This document shows, in pieces, positions 8,791 to 16,432 of a stretch of DNA of 64,000 nt. This stretch comes from Roseomonas sp. (GTDB lineage: Bacteria; Pseudomonadota; Alphaproteobacteria; Acetobacterales; Acetobacteraceae), in assembly GCA_020249505.1 (NCBI GenBank), contig JADCFN010000064.1, forward strand, positions 24,288-88,287, read 5' to 3'. Position numbers and translations under genes: made by a program. Numbering within the stretch: the first letter of the stretch is position 1; the number at the start of each line of letters is the position of its first letter. Under the pieces are notes generated by a model. It ran no database searches. It had not been told where the DNA came from and saw only the letters and a program-made list of their open reading frames with translations.

Positions 8791-10053
8791 TTACTTTTCC
8801 TTTGCAATACCGGCAGTTGTCAAAACCGCATCAGCCAGCACGCGCAAGCCGGCTTCGGCCCAGGCGGGCGTGATGCTTTCCGCTTCATTATGGCTGATGC
8901 CACCATGGCAGGGACAGAAAATCATCGCCGCCGGCACGCGCCGCGCTACATACACCGCGTCATGCCCAATTCCGGTTGGCATATCCATATGCGGCAGGCC
9001 CAGGCGCTGCGCTGCATCACGCACACGCCCGACCAAGGCATTGTCGAACGGCGTCAAAGGCGATTGCCAAAAATCCGTGACGGTGATGGCAACGCCGCGC
9101 GCTGCCGCCAATTCCTCTGCCTTGGCGCGAATTTCCCCCCCCATACGCGCGAGCAGCGCGGGATCACCATGGCGCGTATCAATGCTGAACCAGATACGTG
9201 ATGGCGCGATATTCCGGCTATCGGGATAGACCGTGAGCCGCCCAACCGTGGCGCGGCCCGGTTCACCGATAGCACTCACCGCACGCAAGGCAATGTCTTC
9301 AATCGCTGCAATCAGGGGTGCCGCGGCCATCATGGCATCGCGCCGCCCGGCCATGGGCGAACCGCCATGGGATTCAGCGCCTTCGATGGTGACCTCATAC
9401 CAGGCTTGCGCCAGGGCATGCGTCACCACGCCGATATCCTTGCCAGCATTCTCCAGCAGCGCGCCCTGTTCGATATGCAATTCGAAATAAGCGCCAAGAT
9501 CAGCCAGCCCCGCGGGATCAGCATCGCCACGCCAGCCAATGCGCGTGAGCTCCTCGCCAAATGCCTTGCCGTCACTATCGCGCAAGGCGAGCACATCAGC
9601 CTCAGCGAAAATCCCCATCGCGGCGCCGCTGCCCATCATGGGGGGCGAAAAGCGGGCGCCTTCCTCATTGGTCCAATTTATCAGCACCAAGGGCGCATCG
9701 GTTTCAATCCCGGCTTCATGCAAAGCGCGCAGCACTTCAAGCCCGGCCAATACGCCAAGCGGGCCGTCAAACTTTCCGCCCGTTGGTTGCGTATCCAAAT
9801 GGCTGCCCATGGCGACTGGCTTGCGCTTCGGGTCACGTCCTTCGCGGCGCAGCACCATATTGCCGAGGCGATCAACGCTAAGCGTGCACCCAATCGCCTC
9901 CCCCCAACGGCGCAGCAAATGGCGGCCTTCGGAATCAAGGTCCGTCAGCGTCTGCCGATTGCAGCCGCCCTTCGGCGTGCCGCCAATCTTGGCGAGTTCC
10001 ATCAGGCTATCCCAAAGCCGGGCGCCAGAAAGCGGGAGGTTTGTTGTGCTCAT
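8791..10053 (-). CDS. Zn-dependent M20 hydrolase, N-carbamoyl-amino-acid / allantoate amidohydrolase type
   Basis: A 420-residue amidase of the hydantoinase/carbamoylase branch of M20. Metal-binding motifs are GSHLDTQPTGGKFDGPLG and NWTNEEGARF, followed by YFELHIEQGALLE, and HGGISHNEAE near the C-terminus contributes the last histidine. The dimerisation domain carries ESHGGSPMAGRRDAM. The start at 10053 overlaps the stop of the preceding gene by ATGA and has GGAGAAAG upstream. These enzymes hydrolyse N-carbamoyl-L-amino acids, ureido-acids or related amides. The substrate is probably linked to that of its operon partners. Confidence 0.9.
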   Translation of the reverse strand: MSTTNLPLSGARLWDSLMELAKIGGTPKGGCNRQTLTDLDSEGRHLLRRWGEAIGCTLSVDRLGNMVLRREGRDPKRKPVAMGSHLDTQPTGGKFDGPLGVLAGLEVLRALHEAGIETDAPLVLINWTNEEGARFSPPMMGSGAAMGIFAEADVLALRDSDGKAFGEELTRIGWRGDADPAGLADLGAYFELHIEQGALLENAGKDIGVVTHALAQAWYEVTIEGAESHGGSPMAGRRDAMMAAAPLIAAIEDIALRAVSAIGEPGRATVGRLTVYPDSRNIAPSRIWFSIDTRHGDPALLARMGGEIRAKAEELAAARGVAITVTDFWQSPLTPFDNALVGRVRDAAQRLGLPHMDMPTGIGHDAVYVARRVPAAMIFCPCHGGISHNEAESITPAWAEAGLRVLADAVLTTAGIAKEK

Positions 10054-11342
10054 GGTGCTTTCTCCACCCCGCACCATTCGGCCATGGTCAGCGCAATGGT
10101 GCGGGTAATGTCATGCATGGAATCAAGGCCGACACTTTCATCAATGCCGTGAATATCCTGCGCATCGGGGCCGAAACAGGCGACGGGCGTTGACTGATGC
10201 AGCACGAAATGCCGGCCATCGGTCAGACCCGCTGAAGGATAGTCTCGCAAAGCCCCGCCAGAGACGTCGGTGAAATGCCGCTTGGCCAGTTTCACAATCG
10301 GCGCCTGCATATCAAAGACGCAGGGCTCCGCCATAAAACCCTTGAATTCCAGCTTCACCTTAGCGCCGCGCAGCTTTTCATCCTGCGCCGCCTTCGCCAC
10401 CAGCCGTTCAATATCGGCTTTCACTGCCGCCGCGCTATTGCCCATCATGACACCAACGCGCAGGCCGATCCGCGCGCGTGTTGGCACGGATGAATTCCAT
10501 TCGCCGCCTTCAATCGTGCCGAGATTCACATTCACCGGATGGTTCACGCCATGGAAGGAGGCATGGATGTTTTCGGCCCGGTTCATCTGGGCTTCGTATT
10601 CCTTGAAATGCGCGGCGATGGTGCTGGCCGCTTCAATGGCGTTCAGCCCGGCCTGCATATCGCGCACATGGGCCGGGCGGCCGGACACCGTGACCCAGGC
10701 CCAGATCACGCCCACTTCCGCACTATACATGGCAGGCAGACCAGGCCCTGGTTCGGGGATGATCACCGCATCGGTGCGCGGCACCGCTAGCATGGCCGCC
10801 AGTGCGCCATTGCCGGTGCATTCTTCTTCAATGACTGAGTGCATCTGCACCTGAGCTGCCGGTTGCAAGCCAGCGCGCTTCAAGGCGCGAAAGGCCGTGA
10901 CGTAAGAAATAATGCCGGCCTTCATATCGCCGGCGCCACGGCCATACATGCGGCCATCGCGAATGGCGGGCTCATAGGGCGGGGTTTCCCACATATCGGC
11001 GGCCCCTTCCGGCACCACATCCACATGGCCTTGCAGGGTCAGGCTGCGCCCCTTGGCGTCGCGCGGCGTGAAGACAGCCACGACATTGTCGCGCCCTTCA
11101 TAAGAAATCAGCGGCGGCGAAAAGCCTGGGTGGGTTTCAAGCGCGCTCGGCACCGTTGGAATGCGCTGGGGTATCAGGCCAAGCCCCTCATAAATCCGCG
11201 CCATTTCATTCAAGGCCGATGCCTCATTGCCAAGCGTGGACGGGCAACGCACCAGGCGGGAAAGCATGGAGATGCTCTCCGCGCGCAGCTCATCCACCGC
11301 TTCCAGAATGGCGCGCCGCGCGCCGGGGTCGAGAGCTTGCAT
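10050..11342 (-). CDS. ArgE/DapE family deacylase (M20)
   Basis: A 430-residue M20-family deacylase related to acetylornithine deacetylase and succinyl-diaminopimelate desuccinylase. Visible motifs are LQGHVDVVPEG, YGRGAGDMKAG and SVIEEECTGNG, giving the di-zinc ligands and the general-base glutamate pair, with HGID near the C-terminus. The ATG at 11342 has AAGGA about 10 nt upstream; a longer reading to 11486 would cover the divergent promoter and is rejected. It is the first gene of the three-hydrolase operon and shares a 105-bp divergent promoter region with the HDAC-like gene at 11448. Likely role is removing an acyl group from an amino acid or peptide. Confidence 0.88.
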   Translation of the reverse strand: MQALDPGARRAILEAVDELRAESISMLSRLVRCPSTLGNEASALNEMARIYEGLGLIPQRIPTVPSALETHPGFSPPLISYEGRDNVVAVFTPRDAKGRSLTLQGHVDVVPEGAADMWETPPYEPAIRDGRMYGRGAGDMKAGIISYVTAFRALKRAGLQPAAQVQMHSVIEEECTGNGALAAMLAVPRTDAVIIPEPGPGLPAMYSAEVGVIWAWVTVSGRPAHVRDMQAGLNAIEAASTIAAHFKEYEAQMNRAENIHASFHGVNHPVNVNLGTIEGGEWNSSVPTRARIGLRVGVMMGNSAAAVKADIERLVAKAAQDEKLRGAKVKLEFKGFMAEPCVFDMQAPIVKLAKRHFTDVSGGALRDYPSAGLTDGRHFVLHQSTPVACFGPDAQDIHGIDESVGLDSMHDITRTIALTMAEWCGVEKAP

Positions 11343-11447
11343 ATTACCGTGGTCCTTAACATGAGGCCCCGCGACGCTACCCAGCGAGGCGCAGCGCAGC
11401 AAGCGCGGTGCCTTCGCAGCGGGGAAAAAACTGATTAGCCTTCCCCC

Positions 11448-12485
11448 ATGAAAACCTTCGCCCATCCGGATCATGCCGGGCATCAACCGGCTTTCTTCCT
11501 AATTCGCGGCCGTACGCGCGCGAATTTCGAAATCCCCGCCCGCGCGGCTGCGCTGGAAGCGGCGTTGCATCGGCTTGGGCTTGCGCCCAGCGTGCCAGAT
11601 GCCGTGCCGCTTGCCGCGCTGCACGCCATTCATAGCGCGGATTATCTGGCCTTTCTGGCTGAAGCCGCGCGGGATTGGGCAGCGCTTGCCGATGCAGGGC
11701 CAGAGGTGGTCGCGAATATGCACCCCTCGCCCGAGATGCTGGCGCAAGGTGCGGCTTGTGCGGATGGCATTGTCGCGCGTGCGGGTTGGTATATGGCTGA
11801 TGCCGCCTGCCCGATTGGCCCCGGCACCTGGCAAGCCATTCAAGGTGCCGCAGCTTGCGCCTTGGCCGCGGCACGAGAAGCCGCTGCCGGGCGCAGTGCC
11901 TATGCGCTGTGTCGCCCGCCTGGCCATCACGCCTATGCCGCGCGCGCTGGTGGGCATTGCTATGTGAATAACGCAGCGCTTGCTGCGCAGGCCTTGATAG
12001 ATGCGGGCGCAAAGCGCGTCGCGGTACTGGATATTGATAGTCATCATGGCAATGGCACGCAGGGTATTTTCTGGGAACGCGGCGATGTCTTGACCATTTC
12101 CATCCATGGCGATCCTGATCGCTATTACCCCTGGTTCGTTGGCCGCACGCGCGAACGCGGCGCCGGCGCGGGTGATGGGCGCAATATGAATATGCCGCTT
12201 GCCATCGGCACGGGCGATGAGGGCTGGTTGGATGCCATTCGCTACGCCATGGCCGCCATCCGCGACCATAAGGCGGAAGCGCTGGTCTTGCCGCTTGGTT
12301 TTGATGCCTCCGAACATGAACCGCTTGCCGCGCTGAAAGTCACAGCGGATGGATTTGCCCGCGCGGGGGCGATGATTGGCGGCCTGAAGCTGCCCACCGC
12401 CATCACTCAGGAAGGCGGCTATAATGTAGATATCATCGGCGATTTATTGGCAGGCTTCCTGCAAGCCTGGGGAGATGCGGCATGA
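11448..12485 (+). CDS. Histone-deacetylase-family amidohydrolase (acetylpolyamine deacetylase-like)
   Basis: A 345-residue HDAC-fold deacetylase. The active-site motifs are RPPGHHA (residues 156-162) and LDIDSHHGNGTQ (194-205), supplying the tandem histidines and the aspartate/histidine zinc ligands, with a third aspartate in LPLGFDASEHEP and the catalytic-site tyrosine in EGGYN. Length and the N-terminal HPDHAGHQPAFFL resemble bacterial acetylpolyamine amidohydrolases. It overlaps the following dipeptidase by ATGA. In this context it probably deacetylates a small N-acetylated amine or amino compound; a protein-deacetylase role is not suggested. Confidence 0.9.
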   Translation: MKTFAHPDHAGHQPAFFLIRGRTRANFEIPARAAALEAALHRLGLAPSVPDAVPLAALHAIHSADYLAFLAEAARDWAALADAGPEVVANMHPSPEMLAQGAACADGIVARAGWYMADAACPIGPGTWQAIQGAAACALAAAREAAAGRSAYALCRPPGHHAYAARAGGHCYVNNAALAAQALIDAGAKRVAVLDIDSHHGNGTQGIFWERGDVLTISIHGDPDRYYPWFVGRTRERGAGAGDGRNMNMPLAIGTGDEGWLDAIRYAMAAIRDHKAEALVLPLGFDASEHEPLAALKVTADGFARAGAMIGGLKLPTAITQEGGYNVDIIGDLLAGFLQAWGDAA

Positions 12486-13486
12486 GTGAGGCGATCCACG
12501 CGGCCACCCTGACCCTTGATACCCATGTTGATATCAAATGGCCCGACCCGCCCGACGCGACGCAGGAGACTGATCGCTGCGTTGACTTCCCGAAGATGCA
12601 GCGCGGTGGTTTGAAGGCCGTTGTCTTCATTGCCTATACGCCGCAGGGCCCGCGCGATGCTGCCGGCCATCAGGCCGCCGCCGATCGGGCCGAGGCAATG
12701 CTGCGCCATATCCGCACACGTGCCGATGGAGTGGCACGGCGCTTCTGCGCCACCGCCGATGAATTGGAAGCGGCGCATCAGGCAGGTGCCTTGGCAGTGC
12801 TGAGCGCGGTTGAAAACGGCAATGCCATGGGCCGCGATTTGGCGCGGCTGAAACTTTGGCGTGATCTCGGCGCGATTTATCTGACGCTGACGCATGATGG
12901 GCATAATGATCTGGCCGATGCTGCAAGGCCCAAGCCCGCGCTCGGCGATGGCACGGCGCAACATGGCGGGCTTTCCGATCTGGGGCGGCAGGCGGTGGCG
13001 GAGATGAATCGCATAGGCCTGATCATTGATGTCTCACACGCTGCGAAATCTTCCATGATGCAGGCGGCCGAGCTTTCCCGCGCGCCGATTGTGGCGACAC
13101 ATTCCTGCTGCCGCGCACTATGCGATCATCCGCGCAATCTGGATGATGAGCAGTTGGATATGCTGCGGGCAAAGGGCGGCTTGGTGCAGATCACGGCACT
13201 TGATGCCTTTCTTCGGCCACCCGCGCCGGATGGCGAATCACCCGCGACGGTTGCCGATATGGTGGATCATGTGGATTACGCGGTGCGGCGGATTGGGCTT
13301 GATCATGTCGGCCTATCATCGGATTTCGATGGCGGCGGCGGCATTCCCGGCTGGGCCAATGCTGGGGAAACCATGAACCTGACGGCGGAATTGCATCGGC
13401 GCGGCTATGGCGCGCGGGAGATTGATTTGCTCTGGTCCGGCAATTTCCGGCGGCTGATGCGGCGGGTTCAGGGGATGGCGGGGTAG
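12482..13486 (+). CDS. Membrane dipeptidase (M19, renal dipeptidase family)
   Basis: A 334-residue M19 dipeptidase. The DTHVDI motif (H15, D17), a bridging glutamate in SAVENGNAMG, the histidines in IDVSHAAKSS and ATHSCCRAL, and the SDFDGGGG loop form the binuclear zinc site. These enzymes hydrolyse dipeptides, often with a D- or non-standard residue. No signal peptide is present, so it acts in the cytoplasm. It is translationally coupled to the HDAC-like gene (ATGA overlap). With the opposite three-gene operon it makes a five-enzyme amide/peptide-hydrolysing island. Confidence 0.93.
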   Translation: MSEAIHAATLTLDTHVDIKWPDPPDATQETDRCVDFPKMQRGGLKAVVFIAYTPQGPRDAAGHQAAADRAEAMLRHIRTRADGVARRFCATADELEAAHQAGALAVLSAVENGNAMGRDLARLKLWRDLGAIYLTLTHDGHNDLADAARPKPALGDGTAQHGGLSDLGRQAVAEMNRIGLIIDVSHAAKSSMMQAAELSRAPIVATHSCCRALCDHPRNLDDEQLDMLRAKGGLVQITALDAFLRPPAPDGESPATVADMVDHVDYAVRRIGLDHVGLSSDFDGGGGIPGWANAGETMNLTAELHRRGYGAREIDLLWSGNFRRLMRRVQGMAG

Positions 13487-13499
13487 CGGGATATGCCCG

Positions 13500-14267
13500 C
13501 TAAAATGCTGCCTCAGGACCAAACCGTGGAATAAAAACGCGCCCGTCTGACCGTACGCCCGGGTTCGGCTGAAGCCCTGCGGCAGCGCGCGTGACTTCGG
13601 CAATCAGCCGCGCCACTTCGCCTTCCAATTCAAACAGCCGTCCTGAATCGCCTTCGCGAAACGCCGCTGTGACGCGCACGCGCAATTCCTGGCCAGCAAC
13701 GCCTGTGGAACAGGCCGCATGGAAGCGGCCTTGGCCCTGCAGAACGCTGCGCCCCGTCACGCAACGTTGGGAAGGCGCATCGGGAATCCAGACCAGGCGC
13801 ATGCGCGCCACATCGCCGGGCGCATTGGCGCGGACGCTGGCCTTGCTGGCATTGAAGCCCGCCGCCACTGCGGCCGAGGCAAAGCCATCCGGCACCTCCA
13901 TGCCGTGATCATTCACCGCCACCGTCGCCCAGCTTCCCTGGCCAGGCAGCGTATAGCGAACATACATTTGGCTGAGCCCATTGCGCGCAATGGCGCTTTC
14001 ATCCGGTGGGCCGACAGCACGCACCCAGGGCCCAACGCGCAAGGGGAGGCGCGCCGCTACCGCTTGGGTTCTCTCCGATGGCTGGGCCGGCGCTATCGCC
14101 ACACCGCCCGGCCCCGGCGGTCCGGGCAGGTTATTCGGGTAAAGCTGGGTTACCTGCACATCCGGGACGGGCGCTTGCGTCACGGGCTGCGCTTCAGGTG
14201 GCAGCGCCTGTTCCGCACAGCCCAGCGTCGCCACGGCGCATAGCAGGGCAAAGGCGGCGCCGCGCAT
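13500..14267 (-). CDS. Hypothetical exported protein, third gene of the dsbB-coq7 operon
   Basis: A 255-residue protein not assigned to a family. The first 16 residues are hydrophobic and end in ATLGC, so it is probably exported; the lipobox is imperfect (T rather than L at -3), so lipoprotein processing is uncertain. A proline-rich stretch (about 20-65) is followed by a globular region with several cysteines (SQRC, FHAAC), possible disulphide pairs. Its ATG shares one base with the coq7 stop (TAATG), showing coupling to dsbB-coq7. That fits an envelope protein whose cysteines are oxidised by the Dsb system, but this is only an inference. Confidence 0.75.
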   Translation of the reverse strand: MRGAAFALLCAVATLGCAEQALPPEAQPVTQAPVPDVQVTQLYPNNLPGPPGPGGVAIAPAQPSERTQAVAARLPLRVGPWVRAVGPPDESAIARNGLSQMYVRYTLPGQGSWATVAVNDHGMEVPDGFASAAVAAGFNASKASVRANAPGDVARMRLVWIPDAPSQRCVTGRSVLQGQGRFHAACSTGVAGQELRVRVTAAFREGDSGRLFELEGEVARLIAEVTRAAAGLQPNPGVRSDGRVFIPRFGPEAAF

Positions 14268-14821
14268 TACACGCGCTCACTGATTTTGATGGCGATTTTG
14301 CAGCCGGTCTTGATGGCAGCACTCAGCAACCGGTAGGCCGGCGCCTGTTCCGCTTCATGCTCCAGCCCCGTGTCGCGATGTTCCAATTCCTCGGCGCGGA
14401 AGCGGGCGATATCGGCGCGCAGTTCCGCCTCATCATCGCCAAGCGTATCTTCCTGGGCGCGGTAATGCTCATCAATCGCTTCTTCCACGGCAACCGTGCA
14501 GGCCATGGCACCGCGATGGCCAAGCAGCGCAGTCGCCGCCCCAAGCGCGAAGCCCGCGACATGCCAGAAGGGCAGCAGGGCCGTCGGGCGCACGCGGCGT
14601 TCGCCAATCAGGCGCGAAAACGTGTCCAGATGGACCTGTTCCTGCGCCTTCATATGTTCGATCAGCGGGCCGTATTTGGTGCGGCCCAATACGGCCAATT
14701 GGCCCTCATAAATGCGTTTGGCGCCATATTCGCCGGCATGATCCACGCGGATGGTGCGTTCCACAACCTCACGCGCCGTGGGGTCGCCGGGCAGGCGGTA
14801 TTCGGCGGTTTTCTGCGTCAT
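14267..14821 (-). CDS. coq7: Demethoxyubiquinone hydroxylase, COQ7 family
   Basis: A 184-residue ferritin-like di-iron hydroxylase that carries out the penultimate hydroxylation in ubiquinone synthesis. Di-iron ligands are visible in RVDHAGEYGA (E31), EQVHLDTF (E61, H64), VEEAIDEHY (E113) and EELEHRD (E145, H148). Length matches alphaproteobacterial COQ7, which replaces the flavin enzyme UbiF. It overlaps dsbB by ATGA upstream and the hypothetical exported protein by one base downstream. DsbB passes electrons to ubiquinone, so coupling these two genes is functionally sensible. Confidence 0.95.
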   Translation of the reverse strand: MTQKTAEYRLPGDPTAREVVERTIRVDHAGEYGAKRIYEGQLAVLGRTKYGPLIEHMKAQEQVHLDTFSRLIGERRVRPTALLPFWHVAGFALGAATALLGHRGAMACTVAVEEAIDEHYRAQEDTLGDDEAELRADIARFRAEELEHRDTGLEHEAEQAPAYRLLSAAIKTGCKIAIKISERV

Positions 14822-15294
14822 GCTCTGGCTCCTTGCCGGGCGAGGCCGAGGGAAAGCGCCCCAAGGCCCAAACCATACACCATATTCATGGCCGCCATCG
14901 AAATGGGAAGGCCGGGGATCAGAAAAGCCGGCGCATCACAGGGCTTGTTCGGCGTTGGGGCCAGGCTTTTCAGCATATCCTCGATACTCATTGCCCCGCC
15001 GGCAGTGGCGGCCTTGCAGCCGGCAAGCGGTGAGGGCCAGAAACCTTGCTCCACCCCCAGATGAAACCCGCCCAAAACCCCGGAAGTGAGCGCGGCCAAG
15101 GCGGCCAGGCTCAGCAGCACCCCAGTGAAACGCGGCAGCGCCAGCGCCAGCGCCGCGAAGCCCGCCGCCGCCCAATAGGGCCAGCGCTGCCACAGGCACA
15201 GCTCGCACGGCGCCAGGCCCAGCCAAGTCTCGCTGGCTTGCGCGACAAGCGGGGCGGCGGCGGCCAGGGCCAATACGATCAGGGCGCGCTTCAT
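14818..15294 (-). CDS. dsbB: Disulfide bond formation protein B
   Basis: A 158-residue inner-membrane protein with four hydrophobic helices. The first periplasmic loop contains PCELC (C30, C33), the quinone-coupled active pair preceded by the usual L-x-P-C-x-L-C pattern, with the downstream QRWPYW. The second periplasmic loop has C93 and C119, the pair that oxidises DsbA. It passes electrons to ubiquinone. It is the first gene of a coupled operon with coq7. No Shine-Dalgarno is visible before the ATG, so the transcript may be leaderless or weakly initiated. Confidence 0.94.
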   Translation of the reverse strand: MKRALIVLALAAAAPLVAQASETWLGLAPCELCLWQRWPYWAAAGFAALALALPRFTGVLLSLAALAALTSGVLGGFHLGVEQGFWPSPLAGCKAATAGGAMSIEDMLKSLAPTPNKPCDAPAFLIPGLPISMAAMNMVYGLGLGALSLGLARQGARA

Positions 15295-15355
15295 GGAGGA
15301 CAGATTGCGCGCCAGGGCGCCGCTTGCAACTGGACCCGCCCGGCCCAGCCCTTTA

Positions 15356-15383
15356 GGCTGATCTCAGACAAGGGAGATCAGCC
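15356..15383 (+). promoter_or_regulatory. Perfect hairpin occluding the GST ribosome-binding site
   Basis: GGCTGATCTC and GAGATCAGCC form a perfect 10-bp stem around an 8-nt loop (AGACAAGG), and the 3' arm ends on the base just before the ATG at 15384. The only Shine-Dalgarno-like sequence, AAGGGAG, spans the loop and the base of the 3' arm. In RNA, initiation would need opening of this stem. The same palindrome in DNA could be a repressor operator. Confidence 0.65.
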
Positions 15384-16010
15384 ATGCGCAGACTTTGGGG
15401 CCGGACCAGTTCCAGCAATGTGATGAAGGTGCTGTGGCTGATGGAAGAACTCGGCCTTTCCTATGAACGCATTGATGCCGGCGGCGCCTTTGGCCGCACC
15501 AAGGAACCCGAATACCGCGCCATGAACCCCATGGGCCTGGTGCCGACCTTGCAGGACGAAGATGGCTGGGCGCTCTGGGAAAGCAACACGATCTGCCGTT
15601 ATCTGTGCAATACCGAAGCACCGGATAGCCCGATCTACCCGCGCAATGCGCGCCAAAGGGCCGCCGTGGAAACCTGGATGGATTGGACGCTCGGCCACCT
15701 GACCGCGCCGATGGTGACGATCTTCTTCACCCATGTGCGCCTGCCGGAACCGGAACGCGATTGGAAGGCGGAAGCCAAGGCGCGCGATGAAGCGGGGCGG
15801 CTTTGGGGCATTATCGAAAAACAGCTTGAAGGGCAGCGCTTTCTCTGTGGCGATAACCTGACCTTGGCTGACCTCACGCTTGGCTGCTGGGTGCATCGCT
15901 GGCATGTGCTGCCGATTGAACGCCCGAGCCTGCCCAACCTGCGCCGCTATTATGATGCGCTGCTGACGCGCCCGGGCTTCACGCGCCATGTCGCGCTGCC
16001 GCTTGCTTGA
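15384..16010 (+). CDS. Glutathione S-transferase family protein
   Basis: A 208-residue cytosolic GST. The N-terminal thioredoxin fold has MRRLWGRTSSSNVMKVLWLM (serine-rich catalytic loop), the cis-proline in MGLVPTL and the glutathione-binding ESNTICRYL. The all-alpha C-terminal domain has LTLADLTLGCWVHRW. These enzymes conjugate or reduce with glutathione; the substrate is unknown. The start codon directly follows a perfect 10-bp hairpin. A cupin gene follows 14 bp downstream and a DadA-like oxidase after that, giving a likely three-gene operon. Confidence 0.92.
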   Translation: MRRLWGRTSSSNVMKVLWLMEELGLSYERIDAGGAFGRTKEPEYRAMNPMGLVPTLQDEDGWALWESNTICRYLCNTEAPDSPIYPRNARQRAAVETWMDWTLGHLTAPMVTIFFTHVRLPEPERDWKAEAKARDEAGRLWGIIEKQLEGQRFLCGDNLTLADLTLGCWVHRWHVLPIERPSLPNLRRYYDALLTRPGFTRHVALPLA

Positions 16011-16024
16011 AGGAGAGAAATATC

Positions 16025-16393
16025 ATGACCACCACCACGACCAGCCATGCCGAGGGTTCGGAATTCATCCGTGGGCTCCGCCCGTTCTTCGAATATCGTG
16101 ATCTTGGCATCAATGGGGCCACTGGCGGCGCCTTTGGCGCGCATGTCATCCGCGCCATTCCGGGTGCCCACGCCACGGGGCAATGGCATACCCATAATCT
16201 GAAATTCCAGATGTTCTTCGTGTTGAAGGGCTGGGTGCGCTTTGAATATGAGGATATCGGCGTGAAGGAATTCCGCGCCGGCGATAGCTGCTATCAGCCG
16301 CCCCTGGTGAAGCATCGCGAAATCGCCCATTCGGAAGATCTGGAATTGATCGAAATCACGGGTCCGGCGGAATTCGAAACCAAGGATGTGTGA
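16025..16393 (+). CDS. Cupin-domain protein
   Basis: A 122-residue single-domain cupin. The first cupin motif is visible as TGQWHTHNLKFQMFFVLKGW (histidines and glutamine as possible metal ligands) and the second as FRAGDSCYQPPLVKHREIAHS. The ATG at 16025 has AAGGAGAG 6-9 nt upstream; an in-frame TTG at 16007 overlaps the GST stop and is less likely. Small stand-alone cupins are often dioxygenases, isomerases or sensors; nothing here fixes which. It lies between a GST and an amino-acid oxidase gene on the same strand. Confidence 0.88.
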   Translation: MTTTTTSHAEGSEFIRGLRPFFEYRDLGINGATGGAFGAHVIRAIPGAHATGQWHTHNLKFQMFFVLKGWVRFEYEDIGVKEFRAGDSCYQPPLVKHREIAHSEDLELIEITGPAEFETKDV

Positions 16394-16432
16394 ACCACGC
16401 CGATAAGGGCGGGTGAGACAGGAACAAGTAAA

